Part shown: positions 23,101 to 35,222 of the stretch, piece by piece | Layout: each line of letters starts with the position of its first letter | How positions within the stretch are numbered: position 1 is the first letter of the stretch | Source: Steinernema hermaphroditum | Taxonomy: Eukaryota > Nematoda > Chromadorea > Rhabditida > Steinernematidae | NCBI GenBank assembly: GCA_030435675.1 | Contig: CM059621.1 | Location: 11,222,001 to 11,286,000 of the forward strand | DNA length: 64,000 nucleotides | Reading direction: 5' to 3' | The notes under the pieces: generated by a model | The model's input: only the letters and a program-made list of their open reading frames with translations | Database searches by the model: none | What the model was told of the DNA's origin: nothing | Position numbers and translations under genes: made by a program

Positions 23101-26100
23101 GAACACCAGTTCGATGGAAACTGGATTAAACTAAAGTGTGAAAGCGACCGCACTCGGCTCTAGAACGAATCCACTTAGACGTGACGAAAGGCACGTTCAT
23201 CCATTAGTTTTTAGTACAGTCGGATTGGACTCTGCCTCTAAACCGAAACACGGAGATGAGCAAGAAAGGTCAATTCGCTCGAGGATTCCTGGCCAGCTCT
23301 GCTTAGCGCGGAGACTCAATGAGTCACGAAGCAGTTGAAGGATGAGAGTTAGTCTGGGTAGCTGAATGTTGTCCACGAGGAGACAAGAGTTCCAGAACGA
23401 GATGAAAGCACAAAATCACGGCCAGGAACCACTGCAAATCGCGTTTTCCGCCCAACCAAGCGGACTTTAGGCCCGGAGTCGGGTGCCTCCGAAAACAGGA
23501 AGACGGGAAGTTGTGAAAACACTTCCCGCAGGTATCGGCGGATCTGCAAATCGCGACACCGCCGCGGTGTTTGTGTCCCTCCGGGCGGCGCCATCGCCAC
23601 GAAGCACTTATCCCTCCCCCTCCGGAGGCACTCGCGCGTCTAATCTTCGCGGAGTGGAGGAAGGCGCGTGCTCAAAATTAAATTCGAACGCCTTTTCGCA
23701 AAAGGTGCGATTAATTAATCGAATTGAAGACATGGGGGACTAGAGCAGAGGCCACCGGCAGGTCGGAAGTGGCGACTGAGAGGACCACGGGGAAGGGCCT
23801 AGGGGAAGGACTGGAAACACAATGCAAAGCACACTTTGGGTGCAGCCGAACGGAGCGACAAAGGAGCCAAATGGCTTTTGATTCCCGGTGACCTTTCCGG
23901 TGCTCATTAGCCTCTCCCCGAGAGAGCGCCGCGGAGTCCTTCGGAAAAGCCGCTTTTCGTCCGATTAGAACCATTCTGATAATTTCGTTTTAGACTCCGT
24001 GCCGGGATAAAAGGTCAAACATCCACTTCACGTGACTCATCCGGCCCTTATTGAATCGAAAGTGCGAAATTTGGTGATATTCGGGGAGGAGGGTCCCCAA
24101 GGGCGGCCAAAGGAGATCCAACATGAAGATGCCTAGGATCTGGAGTCACTTAAGGAGAGGGGGATGCCGTCCTAGGAGACTTCGAAATAACTTGGAGGTG
24201 GCTTCGTGGGACTTCCAAACGAGGAGAAAACAGGCGCAGGACTCAGAAAACATCGAAATTGGACACGCGACGGTTTATAAAAAGCACAGAACTTTGAGCT
24301 TTGGGGCACCAGATTTATGGAACTCTCGGAAAATAGTCAAATCCGTGTGCACCGAGTGCATCTAATTCGGATCAGATTCCAGGATTATTGTATTTTTGGT
24401 TCTTAATAGAAGATCGGATACAGCTTCTATGTCACAGATGAAATCATTAAAAACAAATTGCCGCACCAACCACATCCATCAATCAGTTAAAATATCCACA
24501 TTACCGACAGTATACCAAAATGCCGCATTCATTTAATGACATATTCGACTGCTTCTGATATAAAATCGGGTCGTTACCTTCGAACGGTTCTGTTTTTGGA
24601 AATTCTGTGCGCGATCTCCGTGGTTCGATTTATGGCGCTTCTAAGAATTAGGACTGCGAAAACAGGAAGCAGTCAAATGTGTTTTGAAAAACACAAACAG
24701 TCTCCATGGTGAGGCTTTGGTCGTCAGGGAGTGTGAGGTGACAAAGTCGGACTGGCCGAACGCATTTTGAGAAGCAGGCTAGGCATACTGAAGGCTAGGC
24801 TAGAGGGAAGATCGTTTGACTTTCGAAGAAAAAGAGCGAAATCTAAAGCTCTGGTTCCATCTAATCGTCCCGTTTTCGAACTCATCAAACGAAGCTGTTT
24901 CGGCGAATGTCACGCAACTTTGCCATTTCGGGTCCGATCTCTCCTTATGTTCCATGAGGACACTCTTTAGTCGCCATAAATAATTCCGTGACGAGTTCAG
25001 AGTCAACAATTTATTATTCAGGAACGTTCTCTCTGGTATGGAGACGTCAAACAGAGAGGCACTTCCAAAGGGCGCCTTCTAAAGGAACAAAGGGTTCAAG
25101 TGCATTCACCTCCATGTCCAACAGCCTACGTCTTCTTGTCCTTGGGAGGATTTCCTTGAAGGGGGATGAGGAAAGTATCTACGTCGATTCCAAATCCGTG
25201 CTACACACAAAAAAAAACAGTAAACAGAGGATTAGATAATTCAAAATTTTTGTTTTTCGAAGAGAACATCTCCTAGAGGTTCAAGGGGAGTCTTGGGACG
25301 ATAGAGGACGACTTTTGTGCTATAGCGCAACGTCCACAGGAAGTGGCCTTCCAACACCGATGGAGACATTTAAAATCGAATTAGCGGAGAGGAAATGGAG
25401 CGCCGGAAGCGGTTCTCAGGGGCCTGGTCACGTGAATATTGCTGCTGAATGGAGCCCAACGGGGACTAAACGTGGACGGAAGTGGAAAGGTGTGCACCGA
25501 TTCGGAGATCGAACAGAACAGTTGACTGCAAACCAAAGGAGAAGAGCAAGCGGTTTCCAATGTTGCTCGGAGATTCTTTCATATTTGTGACACAAATTTT
25601 GATAGGCCCTGTAAATGACCGTAGTTCCTGCCAATTCTGAGTCCAGGAAGCACAGTTACAGAACAGATCAAAAGAGGTTCAAAAGAAAATTTAATGTTAT
25701 GGAACTACGTGTAGCCCTGGGTAGAGAAGCGACGCCAAGAGGTGGCATTTCAAACGGATGTATGGCATAATAATATTTTCGTGAAAATGTTTTGTTTGTG
25801 AATTTGGTTTGTGATACTTTCTGAAATATTTATGGAATATAATGTGGGATTTCAAGGAAGCGAGATCAACAACATTCAATGTCAGCTGCCTATGGAGTAG
25901 TCCGGATTGAAAAGCAAAAACAAAAATACAGAAAGAAAGCATTGCCCAAGAACATCGAGGTCTTCCGGGAAGCCTCTGAGTAACTCTGGAGGGGAGTCAT
26001 TTTCCAGAAGATTCCAAAGGCAAAAGGCTGTTGAAATTCGGCGCCGAATCCTTTGAAAGAAGTAAATTTGAGAAGAAACGAACAGAAATACTAAGACAAG

Positions 26101-26316
26101 TTTCTAGAGCGTTCGGTGTTCCTATCGATATCCAGAGGGCAAGAGAACGAAATTGAAATCGTGGATTAAAAGCACCTACCAGTTCAGCTTCATCCGTCGG
26201 TAGTGGGTGAGCATGACTATGAAGACGACGATGGCGACGAGGAAGGTGACGCCGACGGCGTAGGTGATCGCCAGCGACTGATTCTCCTCGAGGAACGCGA
26301 GGCTCCCCACGGTCAT
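20144..26316 (-). CDS. Synaptotagmin-like protein: one membrane segment and two C2 domains
   Basis: Exons from right to left are 26180-26316, 21471-21634, 21135-21283, 20527-21094, 20331-20482 and 20144-20290, giving 438 aa, typical for synaptotagmins. The first exon encodes a short lumenal segment and one membrane helix (about 17-38, ITYAVGVTFLVAIVVFIVML) followed by YRRMKLNW. A 4.5 kb intron separates it from the cytosolic part; the phase fits exactly (Trp split 2+1). C2A (about 155-280) keeps the DFDQFSVDECIG loop but has NPNPY where SDPY is usual. C2B (about 290-435) lacks the usual acidic loop residues (VQEYGTFGMGS for a DxDxxxxxD loop) but keeps the IGK motif and the final Trp region. 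The family bridges vesicles to target membranes; here C2B is probably calcium-independent. An acceptor (CCTTCCAG) lies 2 nt before the ATG. Confidence 0.9.
21635..26179 (-). other. 4.5 kb first intron of the synaptotagmin-like gene
   Basis: It begins GTAGGT and ends TTCCAG on the minus strand. I found no exon chain inside on either strand. Open frames such as 23483-23743 have no splice context. Several short GC-rich blocks (about 22380-22450 and 23560-23680) stand out from the AT-richer background and could be enhancers or unrecognised small exons. Its size contrasts with the 40-48 nt introns of the same gene. Confidence 0.6.
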
Positions 26317-26321
26317 CGCTG

Positions 26322-29300
26322 GAAGGAAGTGTCTCTTGGACAGAAAGCGTTCCTGAAACTGGACGAGGGCCAATTAGGGCGCAGAAATAAGTTATTCAAT
26401 TAAAGGCGAAAGCGCCACGAAGGGGTTGCGATGGGAGACTGGATGTTTACTCGCCAAGGTGGTGGGAAACGCGACCAGAGAACGGGGCAGTACGGTATTT
26501 CGGAGGATCAGCTAAAGGGCCCAGGACGAAAAAGCAGGTGAGAGAAGGCTGTGGAAAACAGGTCAAATATAGAATAGCGAGATTTTAACGTCTACGTGTG
26601 CGTAGCCGAAGGCTGGTCTCTATGTCAGTTTTAAGACATTACTCTCGATCGAATCGTAGGCCCGGAGAGTTACACGCACTTTTCGGAGGCGACCGAGCTT
26701 CAAAACAAATCATACAATTATTTTCCACGCCGATATAAATGACGTCGAGGAGCTATACTCATCGAGTTAAGCGATCGGCACTTGGAGTGTCTAGGTGGGA
26801 AACGAACCGTTTATTAGGATCTGAGGGACAACGGAGAGAAGACAGCAACAATGACAGAAAATCACATCCAGCCAGAGAACTCCGATTCGGTAAAGTTTCG
26901 TAATCGGAGCCGGAGCCAATGATGGATCCGACTCGGCTCGGCTCGACTCGGGTGGCTTCGGCTCAGTTGGCATCCCTATTTAACGTTCTTGAAAATGTGG
27001 TTTATAGGTGAAAGCCAAACTCAGAATAGCATCCGGAGTTGAGTCCGATTGTGGGCAAAATATGTCGGCATTTCATTTTTAGTTTTGTACGAGTTGACGT
27101 TACTTATTCTCATACATTTTGGCTCCAGGGCATTCATGTCTCTAGAGGTACGTCTGCGCATGAAGTGTTTGTTCTCAAAAGGACCAATTTTCAGTGATGA
27201 AGGCTCTGGTAATATGCAGCGTTTGCCGCTAAGATAAGAAGTTTAAGCAAAGAAGTGAGTAAGTTCCTTAGCAGATCCCGATAACATCAAAAGGCAGAGT
27301 GGCACAGGAATTGAGGCGCGCGCGATGCACGTGTTTGTGGAGAAGACTGCGCAGTTCTCCGGCCTTCTCCTGGAACACCTTCGCTCGTTAATTATGGGTG
27401 TCCTCCCACTTTTCTAGGAATAACAGCAGCGACGTTTTACAAATCGGTTTCGTGTTGAATAATTATTGGGAAAGGCCGAAGGTGAAAGGCTGAGATCGTT
27501 GATGTTTTGAGACCGAATTCTATGAACAAAAGACACTTCTCTACTTTCTAGTTGGATTGCAAACAGGCCCACTCGATATGCAGAGCCTATAACTCCTGCA
27601 GAGAGCAGAATAACTCGAAAACATGCACATACTCCACGGGAGCAGAGACGCTAAATTGGATTCTTTGCACGCGAGGGGGTCACGCGAGGGAATGACCGTC
27701 TTCAGGTGACTCACAACATGAATTATGGAAGTAGAATTGAGTATAGAGGTCAAGCAGACAGACCGAAATAGACGTCTCGGCACGAAATATCGTCTGCACT
27801 CCCGTGTCTAAGACGGCGACTATGCACGGAAGGTGTTATTTGGCGGTTGAGTCGGCGGCGGAGCGGTCGATTGGAGTCCAGCGGCGCTCTGTGAACTTAA
27901 TTAAGAGTCACAGGTGAAAAAAAAACGGCGTAGGAACGATAGGAACTACATAGAAAAAGCGTTCTGTTGAGTGGGAGCCAAGTAAGGACACCAGACCCCG
28001 CGCCATTTTATCGTTTGGGACAAATTACAGTGCGGCTCAAAATGGCTATCACCTCAGCGATAACCTTAGATTAAGGCCGTGCATGTCGATGCAAGACAAT
28101 AAGGAATAGAGGTTGATTTGTGTCTGTTAATGTTAGTTCTCCTATGTTACCGTTTTTTGGACACAAATGGCCCGGAAAATGATCCAAGGCCCAGGTCCCA
28201 AAGGATTGCTTTGTCGCTCCGTTTTTGCGAATTCATTTGGCGTTGGATAGAAAATTTGTTAAACCCACATTAGCTCTCGAACAAAAAAGAGTCCACTCGT
28301 CATTTCTGGAGACTTCCTCATAGCTTCTATCGATTGCACTTCAACAACGCCGTCGAGACTTCAAGGCGCCATAAAAATGATCGAGATGAAAGGATTGCCG
28401 AACGAATGATCCTAAATCAACTGCCCAAAGGATTGTCTTCTGTTATTACGACTTTAGCAGGCTAAGAGCCCTTAAATGAAGACACAAATACTGAGAGGAA
28501 GCCGGCTATTGTTGTCACGTGCCTCTGTCCCCAGAAAAGCGCCGCTTTGCTATGACGACTTTAAGCTAGAACGCTAATTGGAGAATCAAAAGGTCTACCT
28601 CCCCTGACGCGATCACGTCATTCATCAGACGTCAATAAAGCAGTAAGCACCTATGGAACACCTAATTTTACGAGTTTCTTTATCCCGTTTTTTTTACTTT
28701 GTGAAGGCACATGGAAGGAACATATGCATGCTACCAGCAGGGTACGTTGGAAAGTTGTTGAGACATTTGAGTCCCGGCATTTGACGAAACGTTTGAGTTT
28801 TAGTTGACTTCTTCTTATTTGCTCACCAATTTGAAACTTCATAATTCACGTTTGATGTTTCTGTCGTTTACAAAGGTTACCGTTTCGTCGGAGCTCTGTG
28901 TCCGGGACTCAAATGTCTGGGACTCAAATGTCCGGGAGTCAACTGTCTCAACAACGGTGGAAATGAATAGAACTGAACCTCGACTCCAGTGACTCAAGTG
29001 CCAACTCTACCAGTTCAGTTCAGGCTATGGTTGAAGAGAGCGTCTCTCCAGACGGACGTCTCTTTCTTGTCTCGCTTAGACAGCTTTGTCTACAGTCTAC
29101 TGATCTACATCTACAGAGCGAAATGGTTGTAAAAACTGCACTATTTTTTTTCCAAAAATTATATGTTTATTCGTGTTATCTGCCGTCAAAGATGCGCTTC
29201 ATGTGATATAACTGCAAAGAACGACCGAAAAGAGCAAAAGTCACGCGCGCTTCCCTTGTCGCCCACTTCATCATCATGAATTCATTCGATAGTTTTCGGC

Positions 29301-32300
29301 AAATCCGTTAAACCCACACGAACGCGCAAATATAAACCAAAAAGAGTCTCTGAAACGTCGTCACCCGCCGGGCAAAAACACGAATTTGTCATTTTGGGGG
29401 CGCTGCGTGTGGCGGAGGGCTGTGCGAAGACGATCGCTTAATTAAACAACAAAGGAAAGAGAAATGTTGCGTCGGAAGACGGCTGGAAGGGGCGCCAAAA
29501 TAGGAGAATTACGGAGAGAGGCTGCGGAGGCCGGGAGAAGTGGCGCCAGGACAGAAACGGGAGTAAACAAAGCCAATAAAACACGGAGCGGAGAGAAGGT
29601 AATGGGATTAGGGCAATTAGAAGAAGTCGGGGGAGAAGTAGGGACTGGGGAGTGAGCGATATCGGGGTATTTTTATAGTGATTACGTCATTCTGGTTAGG
29701 TGGAAAGAGACAATTTAAAAAAAGAAAATGATTCCAATTAGCTGACGAAAAATGGACATATAAAACCGAAGGCAAAGAATTCAAATTGGGTCTAATTGGC
29801 TGCGAAATTCAGGAAAGACACGTACGATCTTGGAGGGGGAGAACCTCAAACTACTAGGCATCGGGAGGACCAAAAGTGCGAGGCCATCAAAGACAGTTTG
29901 GAGGCGACGCATGAGTGGATCCTCGAAGGTCAAGAAGACTTCTAGGACAAAGAGTGAATTATGGATGCGTGTTTGAAGGGGCGACAAAGATGCCTTTAGT
30001 CTTTCGGTGGTTTTTGCCGGAAAAGCCTATTGTGCAGGGAAACATGCCTCCGATGCTTAGGAACTACAAAAAGCGTCAGGCAATGAGGGGGTCATTGTCG
30101 GTTCATCGGAATCTCTTGTGGGCGGAAGGAAGCGGGAAGTCAGGAGATGGAAAGCGATCCAGAAGGAAGATGGAGTCGAAGGGGAAAACAGTAAAATGGA
30201 ATAGGGAATCAGAAGGTAGAATTATAAAATGGACTTGCAAATTTCGGGGTCAAAACTAAAGCTAAGAATACGTTGCGTACGTGATGCAAACATGCAAGCG
30301 TGATATATCATATCACATACAGAGGAGTGCTGAAATATGAAGCAAATAGCTTTGCTGTTTAGTCTTTTACCGAGGTATAGAATACTGTCATCAAGGCTAT
30401 AAAGCAAAAGAAGCGACCGAAAAAGAGATATGTTCAGTCGATATACATCGAACATCGTAACAAATCAATGAAAGTTGTAGTCGTCGAGACGTGAGCTTTT
30501 CGAGTATGCATATCTAGATGTACTTTTCTCACCGCTGCTCCCTTGGTGGACGACTCAAGATAGATGCTTCCACAACTGGCAGATAGACTATGAAACAACT
30601 CTGTTTCTAGCAGGAGGAAGCGAACTATCCATTCCCCTATGAACATATACGTACTAAAGTAGGCCCCAACACGGAGCGTCGGAATCGAGAGAACTGAAGC
30701 GGCAAGAGAGTGGCACGGAGTCACTTTCTGCAATAAAAAGGCGATCACTTCCCCCTAACGCTTCGTAGCAACAGTCGCGAAGTGCGCTGCACTTTTCCCC
30801 CAGAGCTCATCACAGGATTGTACTCCGAGGCCTTCTTTCCGGGGCCTGGCCGTCCAGAAGACGTAAATAGACAATTTAAAAAACGGTGCATGTCCCCGGG
30901 GACATCTTCAAAACGTCAGAATTTCGGAAAGGAGTAAAACAAAGAGTGGAGTCCCCATCGACATTCCGCGAGGCTCTGGGTAATTGACTTAATTCCTCTG
31001 TCCTCTCAAAAACGACCGTAGATCGCTTAATTACCGTTCCGGTGCTCTTTATAAGCGAACTCAGAGACGCATATTGCGCGAAACGGTGATTAATCGGCGT
31101 TCCGAAGCGGAACAAGAAGGGGCCGGAGGCCGGGGGTCTGGAGGGGACCCGGACGGCCATAAATCGTCGGAGGCGAAATGAACGGAGGCGACGAGGTCGC
31201 GTGTCCTTCCGACAACTTAATTAAAGCGGACGAGGGTGAATGAAGAAGGCGGAGGTAATCTGCCGTCATTATCCCCGGCCGGCGGCCCGCTTTCGACGAA
31301 TTGTGTGTATACGTGCGTGACAACGGAGGATTGGAAGGAGAGGCTTGAGTTCGGGAGTGGGTCAGGTGGATGTGGAGAGGTGGGGAGGCTCTGAGTCATG
31401 GATTTTGCGATCAGCCAAGAAAACAGTCTTCGAGGACAAGGAGCTCCGTTAGTCATCTGCTTTTAACTCCTTCTGGGCATCGTTCCCTCAGCCTCGTGCG
31501 ACTCCGTTCAGAGCGGCTTTGTTCTGTGCTGAGTAATGTTCACGTGAAGATAGAAAACGTCGCCCACAAAATAATTGTTATGTTATGAGGTTGACTACTA
31601 ATAGGAATCGACGACAAACACCTTCATCAGAGAAAGTGAACTGGAAAGAGGCTCCTGGGTACATAGCGAATGTCACGTAGAAAAATCAGGAAATGGATTT
31701 TTATACTCGAGAAAATTAATCAAATTGAAGCATTCTGAGAACATTCTCTATCTTTACCCACTAAAGAATTCAATTTTGACTCAGTTTTAATAAATGGCTT
31801 GCAAGAGCAAAGGTCGACACCTTTCTCTTACTTTCCTTTTATGATTCGGACGTTCACCTTGCTTTCCAAAAGAATCCCCTAGATTCTCGAGGAAGAGAGG
31901 AAGAGCCACTTTCCTATTCATTATTCCTTCGTCACGCGTCTCGGCATACAACAAATAAAAGAAAACATTTCCTAGGCGCTCTTCCTCTAAAACCTGGACA
32001 AATCGCCTGAAAGATCGAGGAAAGAGCGCTCCGCACGAGCTCCGCCTAATCCGAGGATAAAACGTTCATCGGTGTTCGAAATGAAACTAAAAAGGACAAA
32101 ACGGTTCAATTGAGAATGAACTTTTTGTTTGCCAAGTGACTGTGATATGCAATTGACTTTTCACTTTGTAAGTGCTCTCCACTCTCCCCTAATTGCTGCC
32201 ATCGAACGCAACCTTTAGGGGTGCCCATAGAAGACAAAGACGTTGAGTAATGGGAGGCCGAAAATAGTAAAAATGTAATTATTTGGAGGATGAATATCGA

Positions 32301-33163
32301 GGATCCGAAACACAAACACGTCCCCAGGCTAAGTGGTCTTAGCCAAGATCAGTTCCATCTTCTGGGTTTCGTTCAGGAGCGGGCAGATCTGCGTACGCAT
32401 AGGTCGCGGAGAGGCGGAACAAACAAAGAGTCGAGTGAAATTTGATAAAACAATTACCCCATGGAGCCAAACAGCACGCGACGGCAGCTGATCGGGGTTA
32501 AGTAAACAAATCGGAAAGATTGGAATCTGACATCATCCGGGGACACAAACATCCTAACTGGGTCCCCAGCGGAATGCTCATCTGTAGGCGTGCGCAACCT
32601 TTCCCGAGGAGGCCGAAGCAGAGTCGCAAACAATGTTCCCCTTTTCTGGAGTTACGACGACATACTCATGGACGTCATTGGCCTTTAATCTCTTAGAGAC
32701 TCCGTTGGGTATGAGTGCACAACGAGCCAGGTGGAGACCTCGAATGGGTTAGGTGAAGCAAGTTGAAGGCGAGTCAGTGCTGTTGAGTCATGACACTTTC
32801 TGTTGTTTTGGAAAACATCCGGATTTGCTAAAAGTCAAGAAGTTCACTTTTTTGGCATTCTGTTGAGGTCGATTTCACCCTTCTTTGCTGACTTCTGATG
32901 CACTTTTCAGCTGAAAACATTCAAAAACTATTCTCTAAATAGTTTTGGAGACCGCACTTTGTCATTTGCCCACAACAACGACAGAAACTGGTCAATGCTC
33001 AAAACAACAGGCTCCTGAGATGTAAACAGGCCATAAACAGTGCTCTAGAATTTTATGAACCTTATTCTGTTCAATGATTTTCTAGTTCAGCGGTTTATTG
33101 TGACAGGCACTTTGCAGAGACAAGTGGAAATGCGTCCTTCTTTGTACCACTCTTAAATTCTGC
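26322..33163. other. 6.8 kb intergenic region
   Basis: No gene was assembled. It contains the nested inverted repeat cluster at 28754-28955. Homeodomain-like TTAATTA/CTTAATTA motifs recur at 27895, 29436, 31025 and 31215 and could mark regulatory elements. Open frames such as 29464-29655 and 31370-31588 lack splice sites and recognisable motifs. Confidence 0.5.
28754..28955. repeat. Nested inverted repeat with a small tandem array
   Basis: On the right, a unit of about 15 bp (GGGACTCAAATGTCC-like) occurs three times in tandem at 28902-28940, followed by GTCTCAACAAC. The left arm at 28754-28777 is the reverse complement of one unit plus that tail. A second inner pair (GACGAAACG at about 28782 and CGTTTCGTC at about 28881) is nested inside. 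The structure suggests a foldback element whose right arm has expanded. Confidence 0.65.
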
Positions 33164-33169
33164 TTTATT
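33164..33169 (-). terminator. Poly(A) signal of the tail-anchored protein gene
   Basis: AATAAA on the minus strand, about 80 nt after the stop codon at 33250. A second AATAAA lies farther on, near 33096. Confidence 0.5.
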
Positions 33170-33249
33170 TGAATCGGGTTTGAGCAATAGGTGCGAAAGA
33201 CGGACTAAAGGATGATAGAATTCTGCTGAGCAAAGAGGAGATCGGGTGG

Positions 33250-35222
33250 TCAGTGGACGGCGGCTAGGACGACTCCCGCCGCGACGACGAGGGCGAAAGC
33301 CAAAAGGCCGAAGAAGAGGGCGATGACCTTCCGTTTTCGCCGCTCGATCGCTTTGCGGCGCACTTCGGCCGCGTAGACGTCGTAGTCGTAGAGCGCCTCG
33401 GGGAGGTTCGGGTTCCCGAACCGAAAGACGGGACTCTTGCGGTACCCCTCTCCCGAGAGCTCTTCGCGCAGTTTCCATGCAGGACCGGCGTCCGCCGGCC
33501 AGATGACCGTTTGCTGGCGGGGGAGGTCGGAACTACGGTAGCGCGACTGGTGACCCAGGTTCCGGAATCCGAGAATCTCTCCTGAAGAAGATCAAATAAT
33601 GAATCTTTTTAAAGGAGCACGGTTTTGCCAGATCTCTATGATAGCTTTTTTTACTTTTCTGTTAACACCATTAAACACTTCTACTCGTAAAATTCGTCGA
33701 AATTACGGTAAAAGGTAGTAATTGTAAAAGGCGTTGCGTACCGTTGGCTTGTCCACTGGGACTCTGTTTGGGCGGACTCAGCGAGCGGTACCTCGACCTC
33801 TTCTCCTTAGTGAAGACGCCGTCGTTCACATTTCGCGCCGAGACGGCCTTCAGGCGGTCCGAAGGCCAGAAGCCGTCCTCCCTCCTCGGATGGACATGGG
33901 GAACGTCGTACCTCGGTGACCTCGTCCGGATCTTCTGACAGGCGGGGCAGGGTTCCCCGATGCGTCCGACCCCGGCGACGCACATATCGCATTGTCTGTA
34001 GAAGAGGGAGTTCCTCTTCAGAAGCGTCGGCGTCTTCGTCATTTGACGGAGCCGACGCACCGACTGGTCGTAAGCGACGTCCTCAAGGCTTCTGAAAGGA
34101 GAGACTGAAGTGGAAGAACGGTGGATGACCTACTCGGAACCATCTTTTGGCTTGAGACTTCCAGAATCCAGAGAATCGGCTCGCCTGAGGATCCTTATGG
34201 GCACCTTGTGGACTCGTTCGACGCCCTTCTCGGGATTCGAGAGGGAGCGGCCGTTGCTCCTGTAGAGGACGTGGTCCTTCTGGGTGGTCGACTCCGCGTA
34301 CTCCTTCTCCTCCGCCACTGTATCCGCCTCTCTCCGCTCGTAGACGGCGTCGATTTCGCCAGCAGAGTCGCGGTGGACGAGGGTGTTCGGGAGGGAAGAA
34401 GAAGCCGAGGGAGTGGGCTCGAAAGAGAGCGTCCGAGTCTCTGAAAAGGCGTAGAATGGGTGCGCTCCGGGAGTGGACTCACGGCTCTCCTCGTCACATT
34501 GCTCCTTCGCGATTTCGTCCCTTATGAACCCGAAGTGCTTGTCGACGATTCGGTCGGCGCGCCGTGTCGACGAGTCGATGCTTGCTTCTTCCTCCGGGAT
34601 CACGGGAGGAAGAGGCCACAGACGGCTCTGGTGGTTCGAGTACTGTAATGACACGGTATAACGACAGATAAGGGTTGATAAGCCTCGTGGGGATTGAGGA
34701 GGAGTGAACTCCTGAGAACCCTCTGTTGGGGGGCGTTGGAAAGGAGCGGAATCTCGGAACTACCCCAATGAAGATTACTCTCCTTGTTCAGAAAAGTCCA
34801 AAAACTCGAAAATTCGTTCGCGCCCTACTTCTGGAATTCAGTTTCTATCAGAAATTGGCAATTCCAATTTTGTTTTCCCCTTCGACCTTCCTCATAACCT
34901 TGTTAGAACGCGGTCACTTTTTATTCCGAAGTGGAACAGTGTGACGACGAGTTTTATGGGTCCGAATCGAAGGAGGAACTCACGAAGTTGTGGGTGCTGA
35001 GCCTTCGCTGGATCCGATCATTCAGCCTGTTGATGCTCGAGATCCTCTGGATGGGGTCTCGGTCGAAAGAGCGTCCGCTGAGGCCCGGAACGAGGATCGG
35101 CTTGTGGTAAATGACCCTGAAAGGCCGTTTCCAGGCTGAACTCAGCAGACTCCTCACCGTGCATTGGAAGATTCGTCAGTTCGGCTGCTGCTGAGAATCC
35201 AGTTGTCAGGTTTATCGCCCAT
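33250..35222 (-). CDS. Putative tail-anchored membrane protein with a CxxC pair
   Basis: Six exons from right to left (35158-35222, 34984-35116, 34483-34642, 34134-34440, 33742-34091, 33250-33581) give 448 aa with matching phases. A weak acceptor (TTGTAG) lies 20 nt before the ATG, and an out-of-frame ATG upstream opens a 7-codon frame overlapping the start. The first 250 residues are polar, charged and probably disordered. Residues 256-273 form C-x2-C-x10-C-x2-C (QCDMCVAGVGRIGEPCPACQ), a small zinc-ribbon-like site. A basic Arg/Ser-rich linker follows. The last 26 residues (KVIALFFGLLAFALVVAAGV then VLAAVH) form a membrane helix preceded by RRKAIERRKRK, so most of the protein should be cytosolic and anchored by its C-terminus. 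No family was recognised. Zinc binding and tail anchoring are inferred from sequence. Confidence 0.82.
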
